Part shown: one piece after another, positions 45,344 through 56,685 of the stretch
How the letters are laid out: the number at the start of each line of letters is the position of its first letter
Numbering within the stretch: the first letter of the stretch is position 1
Source of the DNA: Stomorhina lunata
Taxonomy: Eukaryota; Arthropoda; Insecta; Diptera; Rhiniidae
Assembly: GCA_933228675.1 (NCBI GenBank)
Contig: OW121743.1
Coordinates: 12,133,871 to 12,197,870, forward strand
DNA length: 64,000 bases
Direction: 5' to 3'
The notes under the pieces: generated by a model
The model's database searches: none
The model's input: only the letters and a program-made list of their open reading frames with translations
Told to the model about the DNA's origin: nothing
Translations under genes and position numbers: made by a program

Positions 45344-45374
45344 CCGCTAACGAAGTAGCGGGTTATAAAGCTAG
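45344..45374 (+). other. Helitron 3' hairpin and CTAG terminus
   Basis: Six-base-pair stem CCGCTA/TAGCGG with loop ACGAAG, nine bases, then CTAG. This is the transposition terminator signal expected for Helitrons. Confidence 0.8.
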
Positions 45375-45376
45375 TA

Positions 45377-46861
45377 TCTTATATTCTTAAACGAGCAATA
45401 ATTGTATATAATGGCTATCTCGAAAACGGCTCTAACGATTTTGATAAAATTTGGACAGTGGGTATCTTTTTTGATGTATAGGTCGAAGAAGAAGGGACTT
45501 TTGGAACTTTTACCTCTAAGAGGGTAAAAAATCGAAAACGCTTTGTCTCCTAAAGTAATAGGTATAGAAACAAAATTAAAATTACGTTTTAAACAGCATT
45601 GAAAATAAGCGGACAGGTGTTTGGTACTTTTTTGAAACTATGTCCGATAGGCGGTAAAAAAAGGTGAAAATAGTTTTTTTGGCACCTTTTTAACCCACTC
45701 TTATATTTTAAACTAAAGAATATAGAAAGAAACTTGGTACTGCAATCAATAGATGTAAAAAAAACATGAAACACTTATTTGGTACTTTTTTGATTTTGGA
45801 GCCAAAATGGGTAAAAAAGGGATAAAATGATAACTTAACATCTCCAAAGTAATATGAATAGGAACATTATACATTATGTTAAATGCGTTTTAAAAAAATG
45901 TACCGAATTCAATTGGCACCAAAAAAGTACCAAATATACATATGGAACTTTTAGAAATTAGGGAATAAAAAGGTGGAAAAATTAGTATTATTTTAAACAA
46001 ATGAATGTTTATCTGTATGTATGTTCTTTATAGAATAGTAAACTGTGAATTTGATTGTGTTATGCTCTTTAGCGAAGATGTTGCGGATAAGCCGGCGAAG
46101 GTTTTAAAGTTGATAAGACTAATTTCCGACAGATGGCGCCACTGAAAATTACTAAAAATTAATTAAATCGTAAACTGTACATTTGATCATGCTATGATCT
46201 TTAGCAAAGTTGTAGCGCATGAGCCGACGAAGGCTTTTTAGTTGGTATGAATAATTTCCGACAGGTGGCGCTACAGAAACTTACTCAAAGTCAGTTTAAT
46301 CTGTACATTTAATCATGCTACAATCTTTAGCAAAGTTGTTCCACATAAGCCGACGAAGGTTTCTTAGTTGGTATGAAGAAATTTCGACAGGTGACGCTAC
46401 TGAAATTTACTCAAAGTCAATTTAATCGTATGCTGTACATTTAATCATGCTATAATCTTCAGCAAAGTTGTTACGGATAAGCCGAAGAAGGTTTATGAAT
46501 TGGAATAAGCAAAGTCCGACAGATGGCGCCACAGAAAACTACTCAAAATGAATTAAATCGTAAACTGTGCATTTGATCAGACTATAATCTTTAGCAAAGT
46601 TGTTGCGCATGAGTCGACAGAGGTTTCTGTTGATATGAATAATTTCCAAAATTATTCAAAATGAGTTAAACTGTAAACTATGCAAACTATGTGTTGGTCG
46701 GACAAAATAAATCAAATAATTCAAAATTAACTGAATATTTCTACAATATCTTTCCTCTAAATTTATTTTAGCACTTTATAATATAAAATATATAAAAACT
46801 TTAAAATTTTCCTCAAAATGCTTATCATAAAGCTCCGAGCAAGGCTCGGTCTACCAGGTAC
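45377..46861 (+). mobile_element. second Helitron-like element abutting the first
   Basis: Starts TCTTATATTCTTAAACGAGC only two bases after the end of the first Helitron. The same start, also preceded by A, occurs at 63512. The 5' part resembles the first Helitron's repeat (GGGTATCTTTTTTGATGTAT, TTTGGTACTTTTTTG). The 3' part has about five ~130-bp repeats containing GACAGATGGCGCCAC and CTTTAGCAAAGTTGT. It ends in a CCGAGC-AAG-GCTCGG hairpin followed by TCTACCAGGTACT; the CTRR motif is degenerate. Confidence 0.65.
46120..46690. repeat. ~130-bp tandem repeat in second Helitron
   Basis: CCGACAGATGGCGCCACTGA-like strings recur near 46125, 46258, 46384 and 46512, each followed by TAAACTGTACATTTGATCATG and CTTTAGCAAAGTTG. 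Confidence 0.85.
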
Positions 46862-47036
46862 TATATATAAAAAGCTTACAGACAAATTTTACTCGAGTAA
46901 TTCTAAGATGAATTTTTTACTCGATTAACTCGAGTAATTTTTAACGATTAATCGATTTTCCGAGTAATTAAAAAACCCCATTTTCAAGTTATTTGATTAC
47001 TCAAACAATTAAAAGTCGAGTAAAATGAACACCCTA

Positions 47037-47755
47037 ATTTGTATACATGTCAATTTGAATATGAAACATGTATATAAGAGGCCTTGACGACTCACAATTT
47101 CTGTATCTTTGTTAAAAATCATTTGAAATTTAGGCACTAATAAGGGATATTTTGGATTTATGGGGTACTTTTTCGATTTATGGGGTAAAAACGGGAAACA
47201 TGTTTAAGGGTAGTGGTGAGTGTTCAAGCAAAAGAAAAAGTGCGGGTAAAGAAAACGTTTTCTTGTTTTATATGTATTATTGTTATGGCCAACCTTGATT
47301 TAAATGATTAAAGTACGTATCGCTATTTTTCTAAGCCCTTTTGACTTTGTACCAATTACCAACCGATTATTGAATTTAGTATAGCCAACTAATTTGTAGT
47401 GAACTATTTTGAATGAGAAATGTTTGTATTCAAAATAAATACTAACACATTCTAAAATATATAACATTTGACTGTGAGAAATAATGATGAAGCGTTAGGT
47501 TTATTTTTAAGTTCATCGTAAACAAAGAACCTTAAAGGAATTAAATCACTATTAAGCAAAAGTTAGAAACTACTAGATTCATCTAGACGAAATAGCTTAA
47601 CGGAGGCTTTAAAAACGAGATATATATATGAGATATCTTTGGGTATAATTAAAATACCAATAGAAGCTTCTAAGGTAGTCAGAGTAAGTAACTTTTGGTA
47701 GAATTTGAACTTTTTTTTTTAAATTCTAAAAAAATTTTAATTTTTTGTCAAACTC
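47037..47755. other. spacer right of nested element
   Basis: No gene seen. Includes a short string GTACGTATCGCTATTTTTCT similar to the inside of the small MITE at 26543. Confidence 0.4.
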
Positions 47756-49660
47756 TTGAAGGTTTAGCAACTGCTATTGCCTAAAATTTTAGTATCAGTG
47801 AATTTTCTGTGCTTCATAACTTGAATCCTCAGAATAATTCATTAAAATATTGATTTTTAAGAACTCTCCACAAGTCTACACTTTTAGTTTAATAACATTT
47901 CTGATCAAATTTTGAAGCTAAAATGCTGTTGATATTTATTACCATAGAAATAATTAAGTCTCCACTAAGAAAAAATTTAAAAAAAAATCTTAAATTTGGC
48001 AATTTTTTTCGGAAATTTCAAGAAATTGTTTAAGTTTTGATAAATATATCAATAAATAAATACGGTAATCACTTATGCTTTAGCATTAGAAAATTTTTTG
48101 ATATCTAAAACTTTAAAATTTTCACTTTTTGAAACTCTCCACAAGTCTACACTTTTAATTTAATAGCCTTTCTGATTAAATTTTGAAGCTAAAATGCTGC
48201 TAATATTCCAAGATATTTATAACAATAAAAATAAATAGTCTCGAAAAATTGTTTAAGTTTTGATAAATATATCAATAAATAAATACGGTAATTACTTATG
48301 CTTTAGCATTCGAACATTTTTTGATATCTAAAACTTTAATATTTTCACTTTTTGAAACTCTCCACAAGTCTACACTTTTGATTTAATAACATTTGTGATC
48401 AGATTTTGAAACTGAAATGCTGTTGATATTAAAAGATATTTATTACAATAAAAATAATTAAGTCTCCACTAAGAAAAAATTAAAAATTTTTCAAAGAATC
48501 TCAAATTTGCCAAAGTTTTTCGGAAATTTTAAAAATTTGTTTAAGTTTTGATAAATATAACAATAAATAACCGCAGTAATCACCTATGCTTAAGCTTTGG
48601 AAATTTTTTTGATATCTAAAGCTTGAAAATGTTGATTTTTAGAAACTCTCCACAAGTCTACACTTTTAATTTAATAACATTTCTGATCATTTTTTAAAGC
48701 TAAAATGCTGTTGATATTAAAAGACATTTATAACAATAAAAATAATTAAGTCTCCACTAGGAAAAAATTAAAAATTTTTCAAAGAATCTGAAATTTGCCA
48801 AAGTTTTTCGAAAATTTCAAAAACTTGTTCAAGTTTTGATAAATATATCAATAAATAACTACAGTAATCACTTATGTTTTAGCATTAGAATATTTTTTGA
48901 TATCTAAAACTTTAAAATATTAATTTTTAGAAACTCTCCACAAGTCTACACTTTTAATTTAATAACATTTCTGATCATGTTTTGAAGCTAAAATGCTGTT
49001 GATATTAGAAGATATTTATAACAATAAAAATAAATAAGTCTCCACTAAGAAAAAATTAAAAAAAATCTTAAATTTGGCAACTTTTTTCGGAAATTTCAAA
49101 AATTTGTTTAAGTTTTGATAAACATATCAATAAATAACTACAGTAATCACTTATGCTTTAGCATTAGAACATTTTTTGATATCTAAAACTTTAAAATATT
49201 GATTTTTAGAAACTCTCCACAAGTCTACACTTTTAATTTAATAACATTTTTGATCATATTTTGAAGCTAAAATGCTGTAAATGTTTAAAAATATTTATTA
49301 CAGATAAAAAATTTAAGTCGCCGCTAAGAAAAAATTAAAAATTTTTCAAAGAATCTCAAATTTGCCAAAGTTTTTCGGAAATTTCAAAAATTTGTTTGAT
49401 TTTTGATAAATATATCAATAAATACCTACAGTAATGACTTATGCTTTAGTATTAGACATTTTTTTGATATCTAAAACTTTTAAATACTGATTTTTAGAAA
49501 CTCTCCACAAGTCTACACTTTTTATTTAATAGAATTTCTAATCAAATTGTGAAGTTAAAATGCCGTAGATATTGAAAGACATTTTTTATTGCCATAAAAA
49601 TAATTAAGTCTCCACTTTCATAAAATTTAATTCTTTTAAAAAACTTAAATTTGGCAAATG
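47756..49660. repeat. ~285-bp tandem repeat, about seven copies
   Basis: CTCTCCACAAGTCTACACTT recurs near 47863, 48142, 48357, 48646, 48928, 49210 and 49500. Most intervals are 280-290 bp; one shortened unit of ~215 lies between 48142 and 48357. Each unit also contains AAGCTAAAATGCTGTTGATA and AGTTTTGATAAATATATCAA. Non-coding. Confidence 0.9.
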
Positions 49661-49984
49661 TTTAAGGAATTTTCTGACCTTTAAAAATACATTATATTGA
49701 ATTTTGGAAAGTCGCCAAAAGTTTATAGTTTTAAAATCAATATTTATCTAACATGTTTCGGATAATTTTCGCGCTAAAGAAAAAAATCTTCATACATATA
49801 CTTAAAGAAAACATTCCTTTAAGCAACCGCTAACAGTTGAATCATTTTACTTTCATGATTTACATATCTATTTTAGACTGAATTACTCATGGTAATTTTT
49901 CGGCAATTTTCTTTTTTGGAAGACATGTTTGAGCATTTGAACTAATAACTTTTAACAAAAAACTACTAAGCAAATATTTGATCA
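49661..49984. other. spacer
   Basis: AT-rich; no gene or repeat recognised. Confidence 0.4.
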
Positions 49985-52900
49985 AATAAATAAAATTTTC
50001 TATAGAATTATAATAAAAATTTTTCTAAAGAAAATATTTTAATAATGAAAAAAGTTTTATTTAACTTTTTTTTCTATAGAAAAAATTTTATTTTGAAATT
50101 TTTTCTATAGAAAAAATTTTATTTTGAAATTTTTTCTATAGAAAAAATTTTATTTTGAAATTTTTTCTATAGAGAAAATTTTATATTGAAATTTTTTCTA
50201 TAGAGAAAATTTTATATTGAAATTTTTTCTATAGAGAAAATTTTATATTGAAATTTTTTCTATCGAAAAAATTTTATATTGAAATTTTTTCTATAGAAAA
50301 ACTTTTATATTGAAATTTTTTCTATAGAAAAAATTTTTTATTGAAATTTTTTCTATAGAAAAAATTTTATATTGAAATTTTTTCTATAGAAAAAATTTTA
50401 TATTGAAATTTTTTCTATAGAAAAAATTCTATATTGAAATTTTTTCTATAGAAAAAATTTTATATTGAAATTTTTTCTATAGAAAAAATTTTATATTGAA
50501 ATTTTTTCTATAGAAAAAATTCTATATTGAAATTTTTTCTATAGAAAAAATTTTATATTGAAATTTTTTCTATAGAAAAAATTTTATATTGAAATTTTTT
50601 CTATAGAAAAAATTTTATATTGAAATTTTTTCTATATATTGAAATTTTTTCTATAGAAACAATTTTATATTAAAATTTTGTCTATAGAAAAAATTTTATA
50701 TTGAAATTTTTTCTATAGAAAAAATTTTATATTGAAATTTTTTCTATAGAAAAAATTTTATATTGAAATTTTTTCAACAGAAAAAATTTTATATTGAAAT
50801 TTTTTCTATAGAAAAATTTTAATAATGAAATTTTTTGTATAGAAAAAATTTTAATATGAAATTTTTTCTATTTTTCTATAGAAAAAATTTTATAATGAAA
50901 TTTTTTCTATAGAAAAAATTTTATATTGAAATTTTTTCTATAGAAAAAATTTTATATTGAAATTTTTTCTTTAGAAACAATTTTATATTGAAATTTTTTC
51001 TATAAAAAAATTTTAATAATGAAATTTTTTCTATAGAAAAAATTTTATATTGAAATTTTTTCTATAGAAAAAATTTTAATAATGAAATTTTTTCTATAGA
51101 AAAAATTTTATATTGAAATTTTTTCTATAGAAAAAATTTTATATTGAAATTTTTTCTATAGAAAAAATTTTATATTGAAATTTTTTCTATAGAAAAAGTT
51201 TTATATTGAAATTTTTTCTATAGAAAAAATTTTATATTGAAATTTTTTCTATAGAAAAAATTTTATATTGAAATTTTTTCTATAGAAAAAATTTTATATT
51301 GAAATTTTTTCTATAGAAAAAATTTTATATTGAAATTTTTTCTATAGAAAAAATTTTATATTGAAATTTTTTCTATAGAAAAAATTTTATATTGAAATTT
51401 TTTCTATAGAAAAAGTTTTATATTGAAATTTTTTCTATAGAAAAAATTTTATATTGAAATTTTTTGTATAGAAAAAATTTTATATTGAAATTTTTTCTAT
51501 AGAAAAAATTTTATATTGAAATTTTTTCTATAGAAAAAATTTTATATTGAAATTTTTTCTATAGAAAAAATTTTATATTGAAATTTTTTCTATAGAAAAA
51601 ATTTTATATTGAAATTTTTTCTATAGAAAAAATTTTATATTGAAATTTTTTCTATAGAAAAAATTTTATATTGAAATTTTTTCTATAGAAAAAATTTTAT
51701 ATTGAAATTTTTTCTATAGAAAAATTTTATATTGAAATTTTTTCTATAGAAAAAATTTTATATTGAAATTTTTTCTATAGAAAAAATTTTATATTGAAAT
51801 TTTTTCTATAGAAAAAATTTTATATTGAAATTTTTTCTATAGAAAAAATTTTATATTGAAATTTTTTCTATAGAAAAAATTTTATATTGAAATTTTTTCT
51901 ATAGAAAAAATTTTATATTGAAATTTTTTCTATGGAAAAAATTTTATATTGAAATTTTTACTATAGAAACAATTTTATTTTGAAATTTTTTCTATAGAAA
52001 AAATTTTATTTTGAAAAAATTTTATAATGAAATTTTTTTTATAGAAAAAATTCTATATTGAAATTTTTTCTTTAGAAACAATTTTATATTGAAATTTTTT
52101 CTTTAGAAAAAAATTTATATTTTTTCTTTAGAAAAATTTTATATTGAAATTTTTTCTATAGAAAAAATTTTATATTGAAATTTTTTCTATAGAAAAAATT
52201 TTAATAATGAAATTTTTTCTATAGAAAAAATTTTATATTGAAATTTTTTCTATAGAAAAAATTTTATATTGAAATTTTTTATATAGAAAAATTTTATATT
52301 GAAATTTTTTCTATAGAAAAAATTTTATATTTCTGTAGAAAAAATTTTATATTGAAATTTTTTCTATAGAAAAAATTTTATATTGAAATTTTTTCTATAG
52401 AAAAAATTTTCTATTGAAATTTTTTCTATAGAAAAAATTTTCTATTGAAATTTTTTCTATAGAAAAAATTTTCTATTGAAATTTTTTCTATAGAAAAAAT
52501 TTTCTATTGAAATTTTTTCTATAGAAAAAATTTTCTATTGAAATTTTTTCTATAGAAAAAATTTTCTATTGAAATTTTTTCTATAGAAAAAATTTTCTAT
52601 TGAAATTTTTTCTATAGAAAAAATTTTCTATTGAAATTTTTTCTATAGAAAAAATTTTCTATTGAAATTTTTTCTATAGAAAAAATTTTCTATTGAAATT
52701 TTTTCTATAGAAAAAATTTTCTATTGAAATTTTTTCTATAGAAAAAATTTTATATTGATATTGTTTCTATAGAAAAAATTTTATATTGAAATTTTTTCTA
52801 TAGAAAAAATTTTAGATTGAAATTTTTTCTATAGAAAAAATTTTATATTGAAATTTTTTCTATAGAAAAAATTTTATATTGAAATTTTTTATATAGAAAA

Positions 52901-53500
52901 AATTTTTGTATTGAAATTTTTTCTATAGAAAAAATTTTATATTGAAATTTTTTCTATAGAAAAAATTTTATATTGAAATTTTTTCTATAGAAAAAATTTT
53001 ATATTGAAATTTTTTCTATAGAAAAAATTTTTTTTATATTGAAATTTTTTCTATAGAAAAATTTTTATATTGAAATTTTTTCTATAGAAAAAATTTTTTT
53101 ATATTGAAATTTTTTCTATAGAAAAAATTTTTTTTATATTGAAATTTTTTCTATAGAAAAAATTTTATAGAAAAAATTTTATATTGAAATTTTTTCTATA
53201 GAAAAAATTTTATATTGAAATTTTTTCTATAGAAAAAATTTTATATTGACATTTTTTCTATAGAAAAAATGTTATATTGAAATTTTTTCTATAGAAAAAA
53301 TTTTATATTGAAATTTTTTCTATAGAAAAAAATTTATATTGAAATTTTTTCTATAGAAAAAAATTTATATTGAAATTTTTTCTATAGAAAAAAATTTATA
53401 TTGAAATTTTTTCTATAGAGAATTTTTTTTCTATAGAAAAAATTCATTATAAAATTTTTTCTTAAGAAAAAATTTAATCATAAATTTTTTTCTGCAGAAA
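49985..53500. repeat. 31-bp satellite with TTCTATAGAA core
   Basis: About 3.5 kb of GAAATTTTTTCTATAGAAAA plus AATTTTATATT, roughly 110 copies. The spacing of CTATAG is 31 bp over long stretches (for example 51125 to 51156). A homogeneous sub-block using CTATTGAAAT runs from about 52385 to 52745, about twelve copies, pointing to local amplification. Confidence 0.95.
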
Positions 53501-53944
53501 AAGCAAAGCTTTAGGTTGTCCATGGTAAAATCGTAACAGGTAGCAGGTCATAGTTCTTTTTCGGTATGTGTGTATTAAACATCAACATAGTCTCATATCA
53601 TGGTAGAGGCTATAACAAATGTAAGTAATTAAAATTAATTTGGAGCCATTAAAATATATCTTATCGCACTTAAATACTAATTAAAATGTGTCTGCTTTAA
53701 ATTACTATGCAGGTACATCATACAATCCGTAAATAAACAAAAATAATTAAACAAATTTTAAATAATATCTATTTATTTTCAAAGAAAAATCACCACAAAA
53801 TAGAAATCCCAGTCAAGTGTCACTTGGTACTACGAATATTTAAATATGAAAATTCAAATTCAATCGCTTGTTAAATTGTCAATTCAGTCAAGTAGACTTT
53901 GTTGAAACTCGTAGTCGATCTGTCAGTTATCGGTAAAGGGAAAT
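53501..53944. other. 5' flank of plus-strand glycine-rich gene
   Basis: No gene. TATTTAAATA at about 53837 and TCAGT at about 53884 and 53920 could form part of a promoter, but the spacing is not ideal. Confidence 0.35.
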
Positions 53945-54519
53945 ATGAATATTTTATTCGTGTGCTTTATGACCGCATTAGTGGCGATGTTAAGTGGAGG
54001 TAGGTGTAGATTTTAACAGTAAATGTTAAAGATAAGTATATTTTTAATTGAATAAAACATTTGTTTTAAACAGTTAAGTCACAAATGGGACGGCCTGGAG
54101 GTTACGGGGGCGGAGGAGGCGGTGGTGGTCCCTTTGGTGGAGGAGGTGGTGGTGGTTATCCCGGCGGTGGAAATGGTGGTAATGGAGGTGGTTACGGCGG
54201 TTATGGCGGAAGTGGTGGCAGTGGTGGCTTTGGAGGCCAACCCGGTCAACCTGGTGGTAGTGGGGGCTTTGGAGGTAATGGTGGTAGCGGTGGTTATGGT
54301 GGTAGCGGTGGCTATGGAGGACAACCCGGGCAACCAGGTGGTAGTGGAGGTTATGGAGGTGGTAGCGGAGGTTATGGTGGAAATGGCGGCTCTGGTGGTC
54401 AACCCGGCGGCAGTGGTGGTTATGGTGGCAGCGGTGGCTATGGCGGTCAACCCGGACAGCCAGGGCAATCTGGCGGTTATGGTGGCAATGGTGGAAGCGG
54501 TGGTTATGGCGGTTATTAA
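53945..54519 (+). CDS. glycine-rich secreted protein (GGYGG/GQPGQPGG repeats)
   Basis: Two exons, 53945-53999 and 54074-54519 (501 nt, 166 aa); the intron is 74 bp with GT-AG, phase 1. Residues 1-21 are a signal peptide (MNILFVCFMTALVAMLSGVK) and cleavage near the serine before Q-M-G-R is likely. The rest is almost all glycine with Y, S, Q, P and N, organised as GGSGGYGG and GGQPGQPGG repeats; there is no cysteine and no hydrophobic tail. Proteins of this make-up occur as insect cuticle proteins and as glycine-rich antimicrobial peptides. Which applies cannot be told from sequence. The GQPGQ repeats resemble those of the gene at 37970, so the two may be related. An AATAAA follows near 54567. 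The overlapping frames in this region are shadows. Confidence 0.85.
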
Positions 54520-54566
54520 TGACAAACCAATTCTTTTTATATCAAGACTTTTTCCTAAAAATTACT

Positions 54567-54572
54567 AATAAA
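54567..54572 (+). terminator. poly(A) signal of glycine-rich gene
   Basis: AATAAA about 48 bases past the stop codon. Confidence 0.4.
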
Positions 54573-54912
54573 TTAATATTTTTTTAAAGAAATTGTCGAA
54601 ATTTTCGATTCTGCAATATATTTTTTTAATTTTTATATTTTTTGATTTTTAAAGCAATGGCAATGACTACATTAGGACACATTGATTTCCTTTTACTTTG
54701 CGTATGATTAATATCAAGATTTTGCTGCAAGTATAACAAGTATACGCATTGCAAACTGGGAAAGCATTAATTGTATAGACACTATAATTCGTACTTAATT
54801 TGTCTTAGATATAGGATTAGGAATTAGGAATACTCTTCCTGGTGATGGCCTTAACAACTGTCGTAACCAAATTTTTTTGGTTTAAAAAAAAAAACTATTT
54901 ATTACAATAAAC
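54573..54912. other. spacer
   Basis: No gene recognised. Confidence 0.4.
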
Positions 54913-55945
54913 AAGTAAAAATGAGCTATAGTCGGTCAAGCCCGACCCTACGATACCCTTCACCACTAAGGTCAAAGGTGTTCTTTATCCTAAATAAAGA
55001 CAAATATTTGTTAAATTCTGCCATCATACAAATATTTTATCAAAACTTTATGTCATTTCTACTTATATGAGAGCTAGGGTCAAATGTGGACCGATTAACT
55101 CGAGATTTGGCAAATTGATTACAGTTTTTACAAAAATTATGTATGCAAAAAAATAAACTCAAAATTCTTATTATTTTTAGATTTATGAGCGTTTCAGAGG
55201 TTTTTTGTCTCATTTAGTGCGTTTTGACAGAAGAGTTTGTATGGGAGCTATGGTCAAATGTGGACCGATTCCAACAAAATTTGGTACAGTGATTTTGGCT
55301 TACATAAGCAGTATTTGTTTTAAGTCTCATGAAAAAATATTTATATTTGTGGCCAATACATGAATTCCGGCAAGTGGGACCTATGGGAGGTACCATAAAT
55401 AATAGGCCGATTTTGACGAATTTCAATAGTCATGGTCCTATATATAATATATATAATTCCCCGACAACATTCCAATTGGAACAAGGGGTACTTCTCTCAG
55501 ACAATGAGATGCATCCGATTCTATTTTTAGACTCATTGAAAGGGACCTACGTTTTAACGCCGACTCCGAACGGCAAATGCATTAGTTAGAGAAGTTTTAC
55601 ATAGCCTAATGCTCAATAAACAGTGGCTAGCTGAGTTATGAGGTGAACCGCCACTTTTTTTTTGAAAATTCATTTTTTTCAAGTGGGTCTGGCCGGGGAT
55701 TGAACTTGGACCTCTGGTATGCTAGGCGGATGACTTACCTGCTATAAAAATATTATCTTTAGAATTGCTACCTGCACTTTGATTACATGGTTTACATGGG
55801 GGTCCAGCCAGCCAGACGGACTAACATCGCTAAATCGACTCAGAAAGTGATTCTAAGTCTATTGGTATACTAAAAGCTGGATCTAAGACAATGATTTCTA
55901 TGCGTTACATACTTCAGCACAAACCCTTTGGTGGTGAAGGGTATA
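54913..55945 (+). mobile_element. repeat family A, full-length copy split by a SINE
   Basis: Left end ATACCCTTCACCACTAAGGT (about 54952) and right end CTTTGGTGGTGAAGGGTATA (about 55927) are inverted to each other, so this is a MITE-like element of about 1 kb. Inside are ATATGGGAGCTA / AAATGTGGACCGATT phrases and GTCCAGCCAGCCAGACGGAC. A SINE sits at 55455-55746. Non-coding. Confidence 0.65.
55455..55746 (-). mobile_element. tRNA-derived SINE, copy 3
   Basis: Same family as 39378-39672: minus-strand B box AAGTTCAATCCCCGGCC, CACCTCATAACTCAGCTAGC, TGCCGTTCGGAGTCGGCG and the TTCCAATTGGAATGTTGTCG end, followed by a short AT tract. The first few bases of the tRNA head (GCCGTGG) are missing. Confidence 0.82.
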
Positions 55946-56006
55946 AAAATAACTTTAATAAATTTTGATCCCAGTACAAGACTTACCTACCTACTTAAAT
56001 AGCCTA

Positions 56007-56685
56007 TATTTACAACCTGTTAGGGTCAAAGGCCGAACATATTTTAGAATTCCATGCAATTCGAGCTTGTACGCATATTCTGCAATTTCGTTGGCCAAGC
56101 TTTGAAAGATTTTCCTCTACTAGGTCTTTCCATGGAATTTTCGAACGTCCTCTTCTACGTGTTACCTTGGGATCATTAAAGCGATCTCTGAGGTAACTCG
56201 ATATAAAACGAGAGAAGTCATTACCGACCCCATATTTACAACCTTTTAGGGTCAAAGGCCGAGCATATTTTAGAATTCCATGCAATTCGATCTTGTACGC
56301 ATATTCTGCAATTTCGTTGGCCAAGCTTTGAAAGATTTTCCTCTACTAGGTCTTTCCATAGAATTTTCCAACGTCCTCTTCTACGTGTTACCTTGGGATC
56401 ATTAAAGCGATCTCTGAGGTAACTCGATATAAAACGAGAGAAGTCATTACCGACCCCATATTTACAACCTTTTAGGGTCAAAGGGCAAGCATATTTTAGA
56501 TTTCCATGCGATTTGATCTTGTGAGCACATTCTGCAATTTCATTGGTCAAACTTTGAAAGATTTTCCTCTACTAGGCCTTTCCATAGAATTTTCGAACGT
56601 CCTCTTCTACGATTGACCTTGGGATCATTGGAGCGATCTCTGAGGTAACTCGATATAAAACAAGAGAAGTCATTACCGGCCCCTA
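56007..56685 (-). repeat. three 226-bp tandem copies of a retrotransposon tail
   Basis: ATTTACAACCTTTTAGGGTC recurs at about 56008, 56233 and 56459. Each unit encodes on the minus strand FSRFISSYLRDRFNDPKVTR, RRGRSKIPWKDLVEENL and IAWNSKICSAFDP. The latter part resembles the C-terminal tail of RTE-like ORF2 proteins (G-R-P-K-x-x-W-x-D and so on), while FSRFISSYLRDRF resembles the region after the Jockey RT palm, so the unit looks chimeric. It cannot be read through as one protein because the frame changes at each junction. Confidence 0.75.

Larger units (their letters stand above)
40051..45374 (+). mobile_element. Helitron, non-autonomous, 5.3 kb
   Basis: 5' end TCTATATATATAAAACTCTA preceded by A. 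3' end has a hairpin (CCGCTA-ACGAAG-TAGCGG, 45344-45361) followed by GTTATAAAG and CTAG at 45371-45374, then T. This is the canonical Helitron layout (5' TC, 3' hairpin plus CTRR, insertion between A and T, no target duplication). No RepHel coding sequence is present. The interior is almost wholly a ~590-bp tandem repeat. Confidence 0.82.
38768..47034. mobile_element. 8.3-kb nested element with TA-flanked inverted ends
   Basis: Left end GGGTGTTTACTCGAGTTATG and right end, read in reverse, GGGTGTTCATTTTACTCGAC, each bordered by TA (38766-38767; 47035-47036). Both ends contain related CTCGAGTAATCGATTAATCG-like strings. No transposase was found. I read it as a TA-target MITE or small DNA transposon, split and enlarged by internal insertions: a degenerate tandem repeat, a SINE and two Helitrons. 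Confidence 0.6.

Noticed and set aside
40223..45774. Minus-strand frames of 60-90 codons inside the Helitron
   Set aside because: Derived from the ~590-bp tandem repeat; Phe/Ser/Pro-rich low-complexity products with no recognisable domain.
54079..54568. Thr/Ala/Ile-rich minus frame and Val/Met-rich plus frame over the glycine-rich exon
   Set aside because: Shadows of the GGN-repeat exon in other frames; only the glycine frame joins in phase with a signal-peptide exon.
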